From Chelydra serpentina (lineage: Eukaryota; Chordata; Testudines; Chelydridae), in contig JBAIAC010000027.1 of NCBI GenBank assembly GCA_037349315.1, positions 8,685,501 to 8,749,500 on the forward strand: DNA of 64,000 bases, in the 5' to 3' direction. The notes under the pieces were generated by a model. The model was not told the origin of the DNA. It saw only the letters and a list, made by a program, of their open reading frames with translations, and searched no databases. Made by a program: the position numbers and the translations under genes. Below, in pieces: positions 20,340 to 32,272 of this stretch. The first letter of the stretch is position 1, and the number at the start of each line of letters is the position of its first letter.

Positions 20340-20710
20340 TGGGGGTCCCTTAGAGCAACAGCTGGGGGGGGGGCCCTTACTAGCCCTGCAGCTCCTGACA
20401 GGAACCCCCCCGACAGCACCTGGGGGTGTCCCTTAGAGCAACAGCTGGGGGGGGCCCTTACTAGCCCTGCAGCTCCTGACAGGAACCTCCCCGACAGCAC
20501 CTGGGGGTGTCCCTTAGAGCAACAGCTGGGGGGGGGGGCCTTACTAGCCCTGCAGCTCCTGACAGGAACCCCCCCGACAGCACCTGGGGGTGTCCCTTAG
20601 AGCAACAGCTGGGGGGCCCCTTATTAGCCCTGCAGCCCCTGACAGGGACCCCCCGACAGCACTTGGGGGTCCTGTCCCTTAGAGCAACAGCCGGGAGGTC
20701 CCTTAGGCCA
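20340..20710. repeat. Minisatellite, ~82-bp unit, about 4.5 copies
   Basis: A unit containing CCCTTAGAGCAACAG, a G-run, CTTACTAGCCCTGCAG and a GACAG-CACCTGGGGG-type segment repeats with CCCTTAGAG at 20347, 20430, 20511, 20594 and 20676 (periods 83, 81, 83, 82). The internal G-run varies between units, explaining the small period changes. The array begins about 110 bp after the exon 1 donor. Confidence 0.93.
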
Positions 20711-22608
20711 ATCCCTCCCCTCCATTTCTTCTCCCCCACCCGCCGTTTACCACCCTGCAAACAGTTGGGGAGGACTTGCCCCAGCCCTGTAACAATAGAG
20801 GCGGGGCCCCCTGACAACAACTGTAAGGTATTTCCCCCCACCCCTTACTACCCTTGAAACAGCTAGAGGGGTTTCCTTTGCTTCCTCTCCCCGCCACTAG
20901 GACCTTGGAAGCACAGAGCATGGCTGTACATCAGGGCACCCACACAACTGGGGGCTCAGCTAGAGTTCACCGATCTGTTTAGTCCTGTGCAATCAATATG
21001 ACAATAGAGGGGACTCGGTGTCCTCCCCCAGTGCCTATGCATTTCCCTAGTCCTAGAACAGCTGTGTGTGTGAATCTCCCCCCTTCCTAGCCATGCAAAC
21101 TGGGAGGCTCCTTATGGTGGGTGCAAGGATGCCCTTATCTTTCAACATCCATTCCTTCACCACTTCCTTGTCTAGTATTATAAGAGCTGTGGTCTCCCAT
21201 CAAAAGGCACTCCCTGGATAACTCAGTCTGTGGTTAAATGAGAGCTGCAGGAAGTCATTGGATGATAAAGTTTAATAATAAGCTGGAGAGTTGCATGTGG
21301 GAAAAGGACTCCCATTTGGGAAGGTCTAGTTACTAGGATCCCAGGCTTGCTGCTTTAGTTTGAAGTTTGAGGGGTTTGCTTGGAGAGTTTGGGGAAACCT
21401 GCCTGTGTTTCTTTGTTTTGTTCTTCTAAAAACACTGTCTGAAGCTGCTAGGCAGTAAACACGAGCTCCAAACGTCACTGTGGAAGTAGAAGCTGGTGTG
21501 GCCTGGGGATGGAAATGGGAATGATGTGAGCATGATTTTAAAAGTCTGTTGGTGGCTGGGACCTCCCCCCAGTCAGTTCCTGGGCTGGAGATACACAAAT
21601 CTCCCTCTTGCTATCTTCCTCTGACACTTGCTTTTTGTGACTCTCCATTTCCTGCTCTGCATTTTCAGGCCTATCTTTCTATTACTGGCTCCTTTTCACT
21701 GATCCTGCTTATTTTTCTCCTGAATAACTGACAGATAACTATCTTCTGAACTGGACGTTGGTGTTATGTTGTTTAGGTTGTATTAAACTCTTCTTGTTCC
21801 CAAATATGTGATATATTCCCATGACAGGGACTTAATGCTGGATTTTGCCATAGCTTTCAAATGGTACTGTTTTTGTCTTAATGCTGAAACTGCATTTCTT
21901 TTACTTTGTTTGATGTTTTGTGCAGATAGTGTTGTCATATCCAGGAGAAGCAAAACATACATTTTATTTTGTTCTCCGTGTGAAGTCAGGCTTTTTTGTT
22001 TGTGCTCGCTGTTAATGCACTCCAGTGGGCACTGCAGATGACATGGTAGAAACAAAAGATGTGAGTGCTCCCACAGGTCTGGAACCTCTAGGAACATCTG
22101 TATGAGCCAGTAATGTGTTAGTCGTGCTTTAAAAACAAGTATCCAAGAAGAAGTGAAGTACTCAATAGAATTAGTAGAACAATAGGGGATTGCTCATTTA
22201 AGGCAGTGTCCATTCTCCTCTTTTCCCTCCCCCAAACAAGGTTTTCAAAAGAAGAGAAAACCATCACTCATCCTCATGTAGCAGCATTTGCCTAGATTTT
22301 AACAATTGGGTGGGTGTACTCTTGTGCTCAGAACAAGCAAAGATCTGCTAATCAGTGTGCTTTGAAAATGACAAGCACAGTACCAAGAAACAGATCATCT
22401 AGAAAGAGTCTAAAGAAACCTCAATTTGTAGGGGCATGGTGAGATAGCCTCCTGACCTTTACAGGTGAAAACCACTTTCCGGTCCTAAAAAGTGTTGCTT
22501 TTGTTTTCTCCCGGTGTGTGCATGTGTGTGCTACAACTACCCAACGTACATGTGTGAGTGTCACTTTAAATATTTTACCCACTAAATAACCAAACAGATG
22601 TTTCTAGT
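20711..22608. other. Intron 1 start, GC-rich then single-copy
   Basis: The first few hundred bases remain GC-rich and carry degenerate echoes of the minisatellite (for example 'acaacaactg', 'aacagctaga'). From about 21100 the base composition returns to the window average. I see no exon, RNA gene or recognisable transposon in the remainder. Confidence 0.5.
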
Positions 22609-22735
22609 ATCATAGAATCATAGAATCTCAGGGTTGGAAGGGACCTCAGGAGGTCATCTAGTCCAACCCCCTGCTCAAACCAGGACCAACCCCAACTAGA
22701 TCATCCCAGCCAGGGCTTTGTCAAGCCTGACAGTA
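22609..22735 (-). mobile_element. CR1 LINE 3' end with terminal repeat
   Basis: 'atcatagaatcatagaatct' is the reverse of the CR1 3' microsatellite. It is followed by 'ggttggaagggacctcagg', 'aactagatcatcccagcc' and 'ctttgtcaagcctga'. It is little diverged and therefore relatively young. Confidence 0.93.
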
Positions 22736-23269
22736 GTCATGTGCGATAGTGAAATCTGTACTTTGGTAATAAGGCTGTGCTTTCTCATTGCTTGGGGGTG
22801 TGAGAAACTGATGTGCTATTCAATGTAAGCACAGTGCCTCTTTAGTACTCCCAGCCAAAGAAAGACATAAGGTACTGAGACGCTAGGTTGCCCTGCACTC
22901 TGTACAATCATCCACCCCTTCTCCCCCCTGCTGACCCACTGCAAAGTAGGAGTAAAAACACTACCGGTCTGATCTGGTGGCCTTTTATACCCACTTCTCA
23001 CTGTGTAAATATGCAGGCAACAGAGAATCAAGCTCTGGGTATCCGAGGTAGTGGCTTTTTGTTTATTATTTACTTTCCGAGATAATAAAATCAGTCATGT
23101 TGTGTATTGGCTAGTAGGTGAAGGGGATTCAGCATAGTCCATAAACTTGACTAGAAATCAGGGCCTGGACTTTAGAAGTCTGGCTCGCTGTGCATGTGGG
23201 GGTCTTGGGCAAGTCACGTAATGGTTTCAGAGATGATTGTTGTTAATAATTTGAATTTCAGTAGTAGTT

Positions 23270-23455
23270 TCTAGAGCTGCTTGGACTACATTTGACTGTT
23301 TGTCTATAAGCCGAACATTGTTTGGCTGAAAAGCTATTGATGGAAACTCAGACTTTTCCAGAGAAAGCAGACTCTTTTTCCCCATTTAAAACAAACAAAA
23401 ACCCAATCTTCCATCAAAACTGTTTTGACAATTATTTAACCAGCCCTAATTGAGA
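23270..23455 (+). repeat. Interspersed family shared with 33215-33395
   Basis: 'gatggaaactcagacttttcc', 'agagaaagcagac' and 'ttaaccagccct' align with 'gatggaaaaaccaaagatttcc', 'acagaaagcagac' and 'accagccctt' in the second copy. Class unknown. Confidence 0.45.
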
Positions 23456-23512
23456 CCCCAATGTACTAGGTGCTGTACACACATGTAACAAAAAGACAGC
23501 CCTGGCTCCATG
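23456..23512 (-). repeat. MIR/L2 tail, cut by a MITE
   Basis: 'gaccccaatgtactaggtgctgtacacac' and 'gacagccctggctccatgga' match the reverse L2-like tail. Confidence 0.6.
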
Positions 23513-23695
23513 GAACTTGTCTGTGTGGGGAAAGTTGCATTGGAATAAGATAAGATATGAATTTAAACTGACATAGCTATACCATTGTAACCTCCCATGT
23601 GGTCACTCTTCTTCTGGAAGAGTGCCAGTGTGGGTAGTCACACTCGGTTTTACTACACCAGTATAACTGGAAAACTTTCCTGTGTAGCCAAGTCC
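23513..23695. mobile_element. Short foldback MITE
   Basis: Left terminus GGAACTTGTCTGTGTGGGGA resembles the reverse complement of the right terminus ('aactttcctgtgtagccaagtcc'). The interior holds 'gacatagctatacca' and 'acaccagtataactgg'. Confidence 0.6.
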
Positions 23696-24017
23696 TAAGT
23701 ATATGATGGAAACACAACAGCTGGATACAACAAATAGACTGGGAGTGGAGGGGGTGACATGGGGAAGGGAGGACATGATTTTGGTTATAAAGTGATGATT
23801 TTTGCAGAAGAAGGGGCCCACTTTTTAAGACCTAATCACTTGGTTGTACTTGTGTAACAAGGGCAGGATTTGGCCCAGTATATTGAAGAAAAAGCCATGT
23901 TAATTTGTTTTTCTTCTCATTGTCCCTCTTGGGAGCAAGAGGCAGGGGTCCGAGGTGGGGAATGTGAAGCTTGTTTGCTGCCTTCCTATGTGTGTGCATT
24001 TCCCAAGTGTCCTGTGT

Positions 24018-24303
24018 TGGCTATGTCGACACTAGCGAGCTTACAGTGGCACTGATGCGGCTGTGCACTGTGAGATTGCTTGTGTAGCTGCTCTATGCTG
24101 AGGGGAGAGAGCTCTTCGTCAGCATAATTAAGCCATCTCCGATGAGCGGCGGTAACTATGTCGGCAGGAGAGCATCTCACACCAACAGACATGCCAGTGC
24201 TATGTTGGCAGAACTTATGTCATTCAGGGGATGGGGGGGAGGGGAAAAACACACCCCTCTGAGCGATATAAGTTATACTGACAAGTGCTAGTGTAGTTTC
24301 AGT
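24018..24303 (+). mobile_element. Foldback MITE
   Basis: 'ggctatgtcgacactagcgagcttacagtggcac' starts it and 'gacaagtgctagtgtag' ends it. Internal 'gaggggagagagctctt', 'tatgtcggcaggag' and the 'ttatgtcattcaggg' hairpin match 14540-14830 and 2605-3184. Confidence 0.8.
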
Positions 24304-25364
24304 GTTGCATCTTTGATTGCGGTCTGGTCTGACTCCCTTCAGTGTTCACTCCTTATACTGTCAGAGGTACATAGTACCGCTTTAAACTTCCTCCTGGCTG
24401 TTTGTTGGCCATCAGGAACCCCTCAAGTGTGTGCTCTCTCGTGCTCCTGGATAGAAGGAAGATCTGGAGCAGTGTTCTGTAAGCATTTTCAAGGTGAATA
24501 GTAGCAACCTGGCTGGAAAAAATGTTCTAACATTTTAGAACATTTTATCTAAATGTTTTCAGTATGTTTTCAAAGCTCGTTGCTGGCTGTGTGGTTGCTT
24601 TTGGCAACTGCTCTCTCGCTTGTACATATCTCTGTTCTGACTGAACAGCTGAACTATATAATGTACCCTAGGATTCATAATGTGTAAAGAGCACAAACCC
24701 ATGCAGCAAAGCACTGAAGCATGTGCTCAAGTCCCACTGGACAGAACTTAAGCACACCGCTAAAGTAAAATGCACTCTAAGTAGGAATGGACCGCTGAAT
24801 TAGGGCCTCTGCCTTTAGAGATGAATGCTCCTCTCTGACTGCAGCAGCATTTCATGGGTAGAATCAGGCCTGATGGCTCTAAGGAGAACCCAGAGTAGCA
24901 ATGTTTTTTACCATGGGTTTTTTTTTTTAAATTTCGGGATTTGTCGGGAAGCCAAGAGCACACAACAGCTCTTGGAAACAGTTTTGTGTAGTGCAGAAGA
25001 TGAATTTTAGATCCGTGGGAACTGCTTGCAGAGAGCATGTGAGTGCAAACCCTTTAGCAAATGAGCTAGCTGCAAAACTGTCTGCTTGCAGTGTGGCAAG
25101 GCCCTCTGGATGAAGAGTAAGGGGGTTCCCCATAGCCTAGATTATGCAGCGTTTAGTTTGCCTGTTAGAAGGGTGGATTGTCTGGTGCCACTGAGCCTTG
25201 TTTTATTACTGTACATTGTACCCAATGAATGGGCTTTCCTTTAACCTGTGCCCTGGTGCATGCCTCGCTCCCATTCCCACCCTGATACGTTTATTTTTGT
25301 AGTCTACATGGGAGTTAAATTAATAAACTGTCATGGGTTCAGGTTAGAGCATTGTTGTCTCCCA

Positions 25365-25505
25365 ATAAGATATGAGAGAGACACCAAATCTTTTATTGGA
25401 TTGATTTCTCTTTCACTAACAGAAGTTGGTCCAATAAAAGATATTACGTCATCCACCTTTGTCTTTCTAATATCCCAGGACCCACAGGGCTACAAGTACA
25501 CTTAT
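25365..25505. repeat. Interspersed repeat with 13-bp hairpin
   Basis: ATCTTTTATTGGA (25388-25400) pairs perfectly with 25430-25442. 'ctaatatcccagg' and 'cacagggctacaag' follow, a form common in reptile genomes. The end resembles 'ctaacacggctac' of the Penelope-like tail at 35590, so a retroelement origin is possible. Confidence 0.5.
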
Positions 25506-25789
25506 AGAATAAGATGAAAGCACTATTCTGTCTCATGGTGTAGATGGAGCTTGACTTTTGAATGTCCCAGTTGTTAAAGCCTCTTTTTGTCTGTCCCCAC
25601 TCTAGTCCTGTGCACAATTCTTCTGAAGTTTTGCCTTCTGTGGTGACAAATGTGGTAGAGCTCTCTGGTCCCTAGAACACATTAGGAAGGAAGACTGACC
25701 TCTGGACTCCCCAGCCTGTGGTGGGTTCTGATCTTGGTTCTGCCATAGACTTCCTGCCAATCTGAGGCCAAGTCCCATTAGGGTGAGGC

Positions 25790-25965
25790 TTAAGCCAATA
25801 TATCAGTGACCAGGATGAGACCTAGTGCTGGTGGCAGATTGTCCTACATCTGCACACTGGAGTGTTCCTGACCTTTACTCCGAAGCCTCTGGTTGTGGCT
25901 ATTGGGGGAAACCATATAGTGGGCTAGATGGACTGCAGATCTGCAGTCCAATGTGGCAATCCCTG
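25790..25965 (+). mobile_element. CR1 LINE 3' tail fragment
   Basis: 'gaccaggatgagacct', 'gtcctacatctgcacactgg', 'ccgaagcctctgg' and 'gggctagatggactgcag' match the subfamily at 7770 and 18600. Confidence 0.8.
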
Positions 25966-25996
25966 TCTTCACCTCTCTGCCTAGGTGGTGTAAAGG

Positions 25997-26119
25997 TAGG
26001 GTGACCAGATGTCCCAATTTTATAGGGACAGTCCCAATTTTGGGGTCTTTTTCTTATATAGGCTCCTATTACTTCCCACCACTGTCCCGATTTTTCACAT
26101 TTGCTGTCTGGTCACCCTA
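25997..26119. mobile_element. 123-bp hAT-like MITE
   Basis: TAGGGTGACCAGA and its reverse complement TCTGGTCACCCTA form the ends. The flanks carry a perfect 8-bp duplication TGTAAAGG (25989-25996 and 26120-26127). The interior holds 'atagggacagtcccaatttt' and 'cactgtcccgattttt'. Confidence 0.92.
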
Positions 26120-26885
26120 TGTAAAGGTGCTGCAGAGAACGATGAATCGGGCCCCTGGTGTGTAACCCCTCCCACCTTATTCTCAAGTTGAATCTATTGG
26201 GTGGGGGGAGGGAGGAATTGTGCTAGGAGTTTGAACTTGCAAACTGGAAGCCAGGGCTTTAGAGTAAATAAACTAAAAGGGAGGCTGTATTGTTTGTAAA
26301 CCTGAACTAACAGGAGCAGTGAATTTTTCATCCCAAACTGCAGCCTGCAGCCATGTGTTAATGAGGCCTGCTCAGCCAAAGCGACTTCCTTTTACATCAG
26401 GCCTTTTATGTAAGAGGATCTCTCGCTTCCCTTGCTTCATTTCCCTTTCGGACACGAGTGCCATACATCTTTGAGCCCAAACAGTACCTTTCTGTCTTAT
26501 CTCCTCCTTAGAAATTGGGGGTGCCAGTCTTTGGATTTGTAGTTAGTTTCATATGGTCAAATAGCCTTTTGAAGAGTGGATCTGTTCAAGGTGTCTGGCT
26601 GAGGAAAATTACCTGCGACTATAAATGTATAGGCCTGTTCTTCCTTTGCTCCTATTATAACATATCGGTGCAACTGATCTGAGTGTGTCTGTCTTCCACT
26701 ACATTGCTTTACTACAGACAGCCTCACATTTACACTTAGACCAATTGTTCGTTACCATAAACAAATCTTCCTAATGTAACATATTGGCTTTTCTTAATGT
26801 AAGCAGGATTTTCATGTACTTTGAGTGATCCAAAATTGCATGAAAATTGGTAAAAGAGTCACTTTTGTAAACCTGGGAAACTCCT

Positions 26886-26903
26886 CCCCCCCCCCCCCCC
26901 CCC
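26886..26903. repeat. C18 homopolymer
   Basis: Eighteen Cs; on the minus strand a G-run able to form quadruplexes and prone to sequencing length errors. Confidence 0.9.
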
Positions 26904-27062
26904 GTAAAAACGAGGAGCCTTGCGGATATCCCACAACAGATTTACCATAAGGCTGGGGTCAGGCTCTGGCCGACTGGCAGCACGGGAGAAGGAGTTCTGT
27001 GCAAATGGTGTGGTGATGGAGTAGGCAAAGCTGGGATTGACACACAGTGCTGAAGAAGGGGG

Positions 27063-27140
27063 AACATAAGAACGGCCATACTGGGTCAGACCAAAGGTCC
27101 CTCTAGCCCAGCATCCTGTCTTCCGACAGTGGGCAATAAG
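27063..27140 (-). mobile_element. CR1 LINE 3' end
   Basis: 'acataagaacggccatactgggtcagaccaa' is the reverse of the CR1 terminus seen on the plus strand at 48890-48930. Confidence 0.9.
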
Positions 27141-27159
27141 GAGGAGTTAGACAAGCAAG

Positions 27160-27365
27160 AACAGCCCAGGTGGAATTGTGGGATCAGGTTAACAGCACCC
27201 AGGCTCGGGCTGAAGTGAAATCCGAGTTCAAGCCTACGCTCTCAGCAATGCCTGGGTTTAAACTGCCCTCAAGCCTGGGTTAGAGGTTTTTCTGTGTGGA
27301 TGGGTGGGGAGCTAGGGCCAACATCTGGGCTATAACATGGGCTGACTTTGCAGTGAAGACATACA
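27160..27365. mobile_element. Diverged MITE remnant
   Basis: 'caggctcgggctgaagtg', 'tgcctgggtttaaactg' and the end 'gcagtgaagacatac' resemble the GTGTAGACATACC-ended elements. Confidence 0.4.
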
Positions 27366-30300
27366 GAAGCTTCTCAGCATAACTAATACAGCAACCTATT
27401 AGTGGCTTCCTTAGCACAGAATAGTTGGAGCACAAATCATTCCCTCTATCCCAGCAAGTTCCACTCTGGGTGACGTTAAGCCACCTAGGTGTTGGTTTAG
27501 TCTCCATAAAGGAGCTTTCAGCAAAGCCTAAAGTTGAGCCCTTTGTTTGCACATGCATCGTTTCATAAAACCAAATTCTTTAGTGGCTAGTAAGTGATGA
27601 GACTGGGCTGATTCTGATCAGAGCTTGTTCCAGTCTCCCCCTTACCCCAACTTCTGATTTACATTCGTGTCAATTCTGTCCTCAGGCACATTCATCCAAA
27701 CCTATTGCTTTGACGGGGTTTGCACAGGTGTAACCGAGCTGGTTTTGGTCTGATAGTTAGTCAAGTTCAAAGGTAGTTTATAAGTGCATTAAAAAAAGTT
27801 CCCACTGCATACTAACAATATGGATCTACAGATATGAGTCAGCCATGCAAGCATGCAGACTTATCACTTCGTTGACTTTTGTTCATAAATAGAACATAAA
27901 GTATCTTGTAATAGTTCAATGTGTGTGTTAATCATGTGATGTTAAGGTTGAAAAGGCACTTTCAGCATAAACTATATATTTTCAGATTAACCTCTTAAAA
28001 TAAATCCTAAACCCTCCTCTTCAAGGTGAAATTTTTTGTGCTTATTCAGTCCAAAGAGGGAATTCAAATGCAATTTAATGTTTTTGTCACTTCTTAGTCT
28101 TTCCGTGAGGCAAAATATGTAAGCGCCTTTCAGCACAGTCCTGGGCAAGGAGTGATTGTACAAATAGGCCTGGCAGAATTTGATTCTTATTTTTTTGTCA
28201 TTGCCACAGATAAGAGCTATGTTTATTTTTAATTCCCCACCCCGTTTTTATTGTTTCCCTTAATTTTTGCATTTGTGGTAAATTGGCAGGGGTGTCGGCC
28301 AATACTTATTAAATAACTGTAGATGATGAGATTTAAATCTTTTTTTTTTTAATGGTTCAAAAGCAAATCGTCCATCACATGTCAAAATATATAAAGTAAA
28401 TACCCTTAACTCAAACTCTAATCATTGCCTCTGTACATTTCTGATATTAATGATGGAAATACATAGTTTTGTTCCTTTGGGTGTGGACAGTGACCTCAAC
28501 GTTTACTGACTTTTACTGATTAAAAAATGAATCCTTCCAAGTCTGTGTATAAGCCATGCCCCTCAGAGGTAGTATGACTCAGACATCCCCTGGGGTACAG
28601 TTCCTTCCTGCTTGATTCTCACTGCCAGGGAGTAATACTGTACTGCTGGCCTGTCCTAGCAGCAAATAAGGGAGCCAAGGCTCCACCTGTTCCAGGACAG
28701 GGGAAGCAAGCAAGTGGCCCATGTACTTCTGGGCCAGAATACCAGGTATGGGAAATCTGCCTAGGAGCATTCTTGCACTCTTGTGTAGGCCTGTAGTCCA
28801 GAACTGTCTGGCTCTGAATAGTTAAGTAATTGTTCGGGTGGTGTGTGTGTTTTCCCCCCCCGCCCGCCCCCATTCTTTCTTTTCTCCAGACACAGGACCC
28901 CTGGTGCTGATTCTGAGATGTGCTAGAGCTGTTCTCCGCACAGCTTGGGTGGAGGGACTCGAGGGTGGGCAAATGTGGCCATACTCCACCAATTGTACCC
29001 CACTCTCCAGATTCTGGGACTGGCTGTGAACTAATCCAGTTAAGCTACAGGGCTGCTCTTCCCTACACCAGCTGTCCGTACCTCCATAAAGCCATTGTAG
29101 GACCTGAGAATAGCCACAGCGTATGGGCGCTCCAATAGCTTCCCCTTCACTCCAGTCATCCTTCTAACATGCTGCCTGCGTCAGGGGCTCTGAGAAGGTG
29201 CAGCCAACAGCCTCTTGCTGAATCTAAGGGGGAATTGCCAAAGCGGAAGGAACAGGATCAGAAGCCTGGGGAAGGTGTGAGCTGAATATTGCTGTTTAAT
29301 TTCTAGGTCCGTAAAGCCAAACCCTTGGAAGAGGGTGAGTTTTTGACTGTGCTCAGGGAGCATGATCCTCCCTTGCCCTGCGCCTTGTGTCGTCATTGGG
29401 TTTGCTCTCCGGCGGACGTCAATCGGCACTCAGGTCAATGGGATTATGTAGGTTTATGCCAGCAGAGGTTCTGGCCCATTTGCACCAAAGCAAAATGGAT
29501 GTGAAAAGATACCCAGTCAGGACACCCTGCGCTCTGTGTAGCCATTTGCTACCATGTGGTGTGAAAAGGCTCGGCAGAATAAAAAGCACTTGAGGCCAGC
29601 TTTGCTTGCCTTCCCTTGACCTCAATGGAGCTGTGCCTGTCAACAATCTGACCCCCAGTATCACCTTTATTCACTATAGGTACTTCCAACGTAAGGTGTT
29701 ACTCGAGGGGGAGCAAGGGTGACAGGAACAGGCCTTTCAGTTTGAGATTTGACTTCTTGCTTCAACAGAAACCAACCTTTTCATAAAACCGAACAAGTGA
29801 ATTTTGTAGCCTGGCTACTCAAGAACTGTGGTTGGCCTGAAAGTGATATAGAGGAGTAACAGATGGTGCATACAGCGCGTGCGGTTAGGTGGCTGTGGCT
29901 CTTAAATACATAGTCCGTGCTTTAGTGGAAAAAAAAAAAGGTAGCTTCCTGTTTCTAGCAGCGGTTTCCCTAAAAGAAGAGGGTGGGGGGCGGGGAGAGA
30001 GAGTTTAGTTTGGCTCGTCTCCCTGGCTGTGCTGTGAGAAGAGTCTGGGGGCAGAACACTCGAAGGGTGGGATTATGCTGCTTGCAGATACATGGCCTGC
30101 TTTGCACCAGTTGCAGAGCTCTTTCTAAAAATAAACTGCTTTCTCTTCCTTGTTGGCATTTTCACAGTGAGGGAGACAAGCAAATTAGATGGCTTGGCCT
30201 AGTGCAAAACAGCAGCCCTCTGACCAGGATTTTCCAGCTTTCCGGTTCAGCAGCAAGGATCCTAACCTGCCTCCTTCCCATGTTAAGGGCTGATTCTGAC

Positions 30301-31025
30301 TTTGCAGCAGTATAAATGAGGTCCATGATGTTATCCTGGATTTGCGCCCCAGTGAATAAGAAGAGAATTTGGCCTTGAAATAGGGTGGTGACCATGTAAG
30401 AGGGCACAGGGACAAATAATACAGAGTTGTCATAACACTGGTATAAATCCAGAGTAATTCCAGTGAAGATTTAATCCGGTATAAATGAGAGAACTGAATT
30501 ACGATGGGCCAGCTTCATACCTACAAATATTCCTAAAGTAGCTTTCTTCTAGCTGTCAACTGAGTTCTAGTTTAACACTCTTGACGTCCCTATGGTAGCA
30601 CAGGTGTAACTGAGGGCAGAATAGGATCCAGTGTTTTTTAATACTGTTGGTCTTAGCTTTTTTGGTTTGTTTTGGTTAAATTGGAAAGCCAAATTTAAAA
30701 TGACCATATTTTCCCTTGACTTAGGAATCATATTAACAAGTGAAAATAAGGTGGTGATGATAAAAATCTTAAGGCCTGATTCTGTTACCCCATCCCTGTG
30801 CTTGGGGCAGGATGTGGCCTAAGGTGCTTTTAAGCCATCTGTATGCTTCTTGGGCTGTTCAGGGTCCTGCCAGTGTAAGTTAGAGCAGCATCAGGGCTGC
30901 TTTAATTTGCACTCAGTTTCCTATGGTTTCTGGAGAACAAAGACTCCTCCTAATACAGTGCTGCACCCCATTCCCAAACTTGCTCCCTTCATGCCCCCAA
31001 CATACCTGCTACACTGGGGCCTGGG
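27366..31025. other. Mostly single-copy intron
   Basis: No exon, RNA gene or intact transposon was recognised. Hairpin-family fragments occur near 27665-27745, 29410-29655, 30285-30365 and 30440-30520. There is a T-run near 28339 and a C-rich run at 28854-28870. Short open frames resemble nothing known. Confidence 0.45.
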
Positions 31026-31033
31026 AGCAGGGC

Positions 31034-31664
31034 TAGGGTTGCCAGGTGTTCAGTTTTTGACCAGAATGCCCAGTTAGAAAGGGACCCTGGCGGCTCTAGT
31101 CAGCACTGCTGACTGGGCCATTTAAAAGTCTGGTCGGCAGTGCAGTGGGGTTCAGGCAGGCTGCCGGCCTGCGCTGGCTTTGTGCGGCTCTCAGAAGCGG
31201 CTGGCATGTCCCTGCGCCCCCTAGGCCCGACCCTTTCCTGCAGCCCAGCGCCCCTCCTGCACCCAAACTCCCTCCCAGAGCCCCCATTCCTGCTGCACTC
31301 CAAACCCCTCAGCCCAGAGCCCCCTCCTGCACCCCAAACTCATCAACCCCTGGCCCCCCCTAGATTTCCCCCCCCCCCCCAGTCAGAGCCCTCCCGTACC
31401 TAGAGAACCTCCCACACTGCAAACCTTTTGGCCCCAGCCCAGGGCCCCCTCCTGCACCCCAGATCCCTCATCCCTGGCCCCACCCCAGAGTCACCACCCC
31501 CAGCCAGGTAAAAATGAGTGTGGGTGTGGGGAAGGGAGGGATGGAGTGAGCTGGGAGGCAGGGCCTTGGGGAAGGGGTGGAGCCTCAGTGTGGGGACAGG
31601 ATAGGGGTGGGGCAGGGGAAGGGTGCTCAGTTTTTTTGCAATCTGAAAGTTGGCAACCTTACTA
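31034..31664. mobile_element. Non-autonomous hAT element, GC-rich
   Basis: Ends are TAGGGTTGCCA on the left and, on the reverse strand, TAGTAAGGTTGCCA on the right. The 8-bp duplication AGCAGGGC is perfect (31026-31033 and 31665-31672). The interior is rich in degenerate CCCTCCTGCACCCCAAA units and C-runs, which create open frames that are not genes. Confidence 0.88.
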
Positions 31665-31769
31665 AGCAGGGCCAGCATAGAACCCTTACACCAGCTCTGA
31701 GCAGTCTAGGAATGGGTCCTCTCGTGCTGCCAGAGAGCATGAAGAGACATTCAGCTCTGTCTGTTCTGA

Positions 31770-31990
31770 GGTCTTGTCTACACTTACATTTTATAGCACT
31801 CTAACTTGCTGGCTCAGTGGTGTGAAAAATCACCCCCGATCACAGCAAGCCTGAGTGCTTTTAAGCGCTAGTGTGGACAGGCTCCAAGCTAATCCCCTCG
31901 TGGAGGTGGACCACACTCGCACTTCAAAGCGCTGCCGCGGAAGTGTTCCTGCAACAGCGCTTTGAAGTTTCCAGTGTAGCCATGCCCTTA
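31770..31990. mobile_element. MITE with GTCTACACT end
   Basis: Left 'cttgtctacacttac' and right 'ccagtgtagccatgccctta' are imperfect inverted ends. Internal 'caaagcgctgccgcggaagtg' and 'caacagcgctttgaagt' form a hairpin around GCGCTTTGAAGT. Confidence 0.7.
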
Positions 31991-32272
31991 GGCTATTTAT
32001 GCTGGTGTAGCTACACCGATGCAAACCTCCAGTGTAGATTGGTAGAAAAACCCCATGTAGAGGTAGAGTAGCTTAGTCCTTGTCTACACTTAAAAATGAG
32101 AAAAATCTAACTGAGACAAGGCTGTGAAATTTTGCACCCTGTGCTCCATAGTTAGGTTGACCTATTCCCTGGTGCAGAAGTGGTGAGGTTGATGGAAAAA
32201 TTCTTCTGTTCATATATACTGCCTCTCCTGTGCATTGTCCTTGACTTGGTGCTGTATGTGAGTGCCTTAGCT

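Larger units (their letters stand above)
19828..20436 (+). other. Upstream ORF overlapping the KSR1 start out of frame
   Basis: If transcription starts upstream of 19828, the ATG there opens a frame different from KSR1. It runs through the KSR1 ATG at 20010 without a stop and continues past the exon 1 donor to 20436 in unspliced sequence. The peptide is low-complexity Pro/Ala/Arg-rich and looks like GC-biased translation, not a real protein. It matters only as a possible uORF that could reduce initiation at 20010. Splicing at 20229 would change its end. Confidence 0.35.

Noticed and set aside
19654..20436. 260-codon frame through the KSR1 CpG island
   Set aside because: Compositional frame in GC-rich DNA. 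The KSR1 frame is the one with conserved sequence. Kept only as a possible uORF.
31100..31403. Proline-rich open frames on both strands
   Set aside because: Produced by CCCTCCTGCACCCC-like units inside a hAT element with a clear target duplication.
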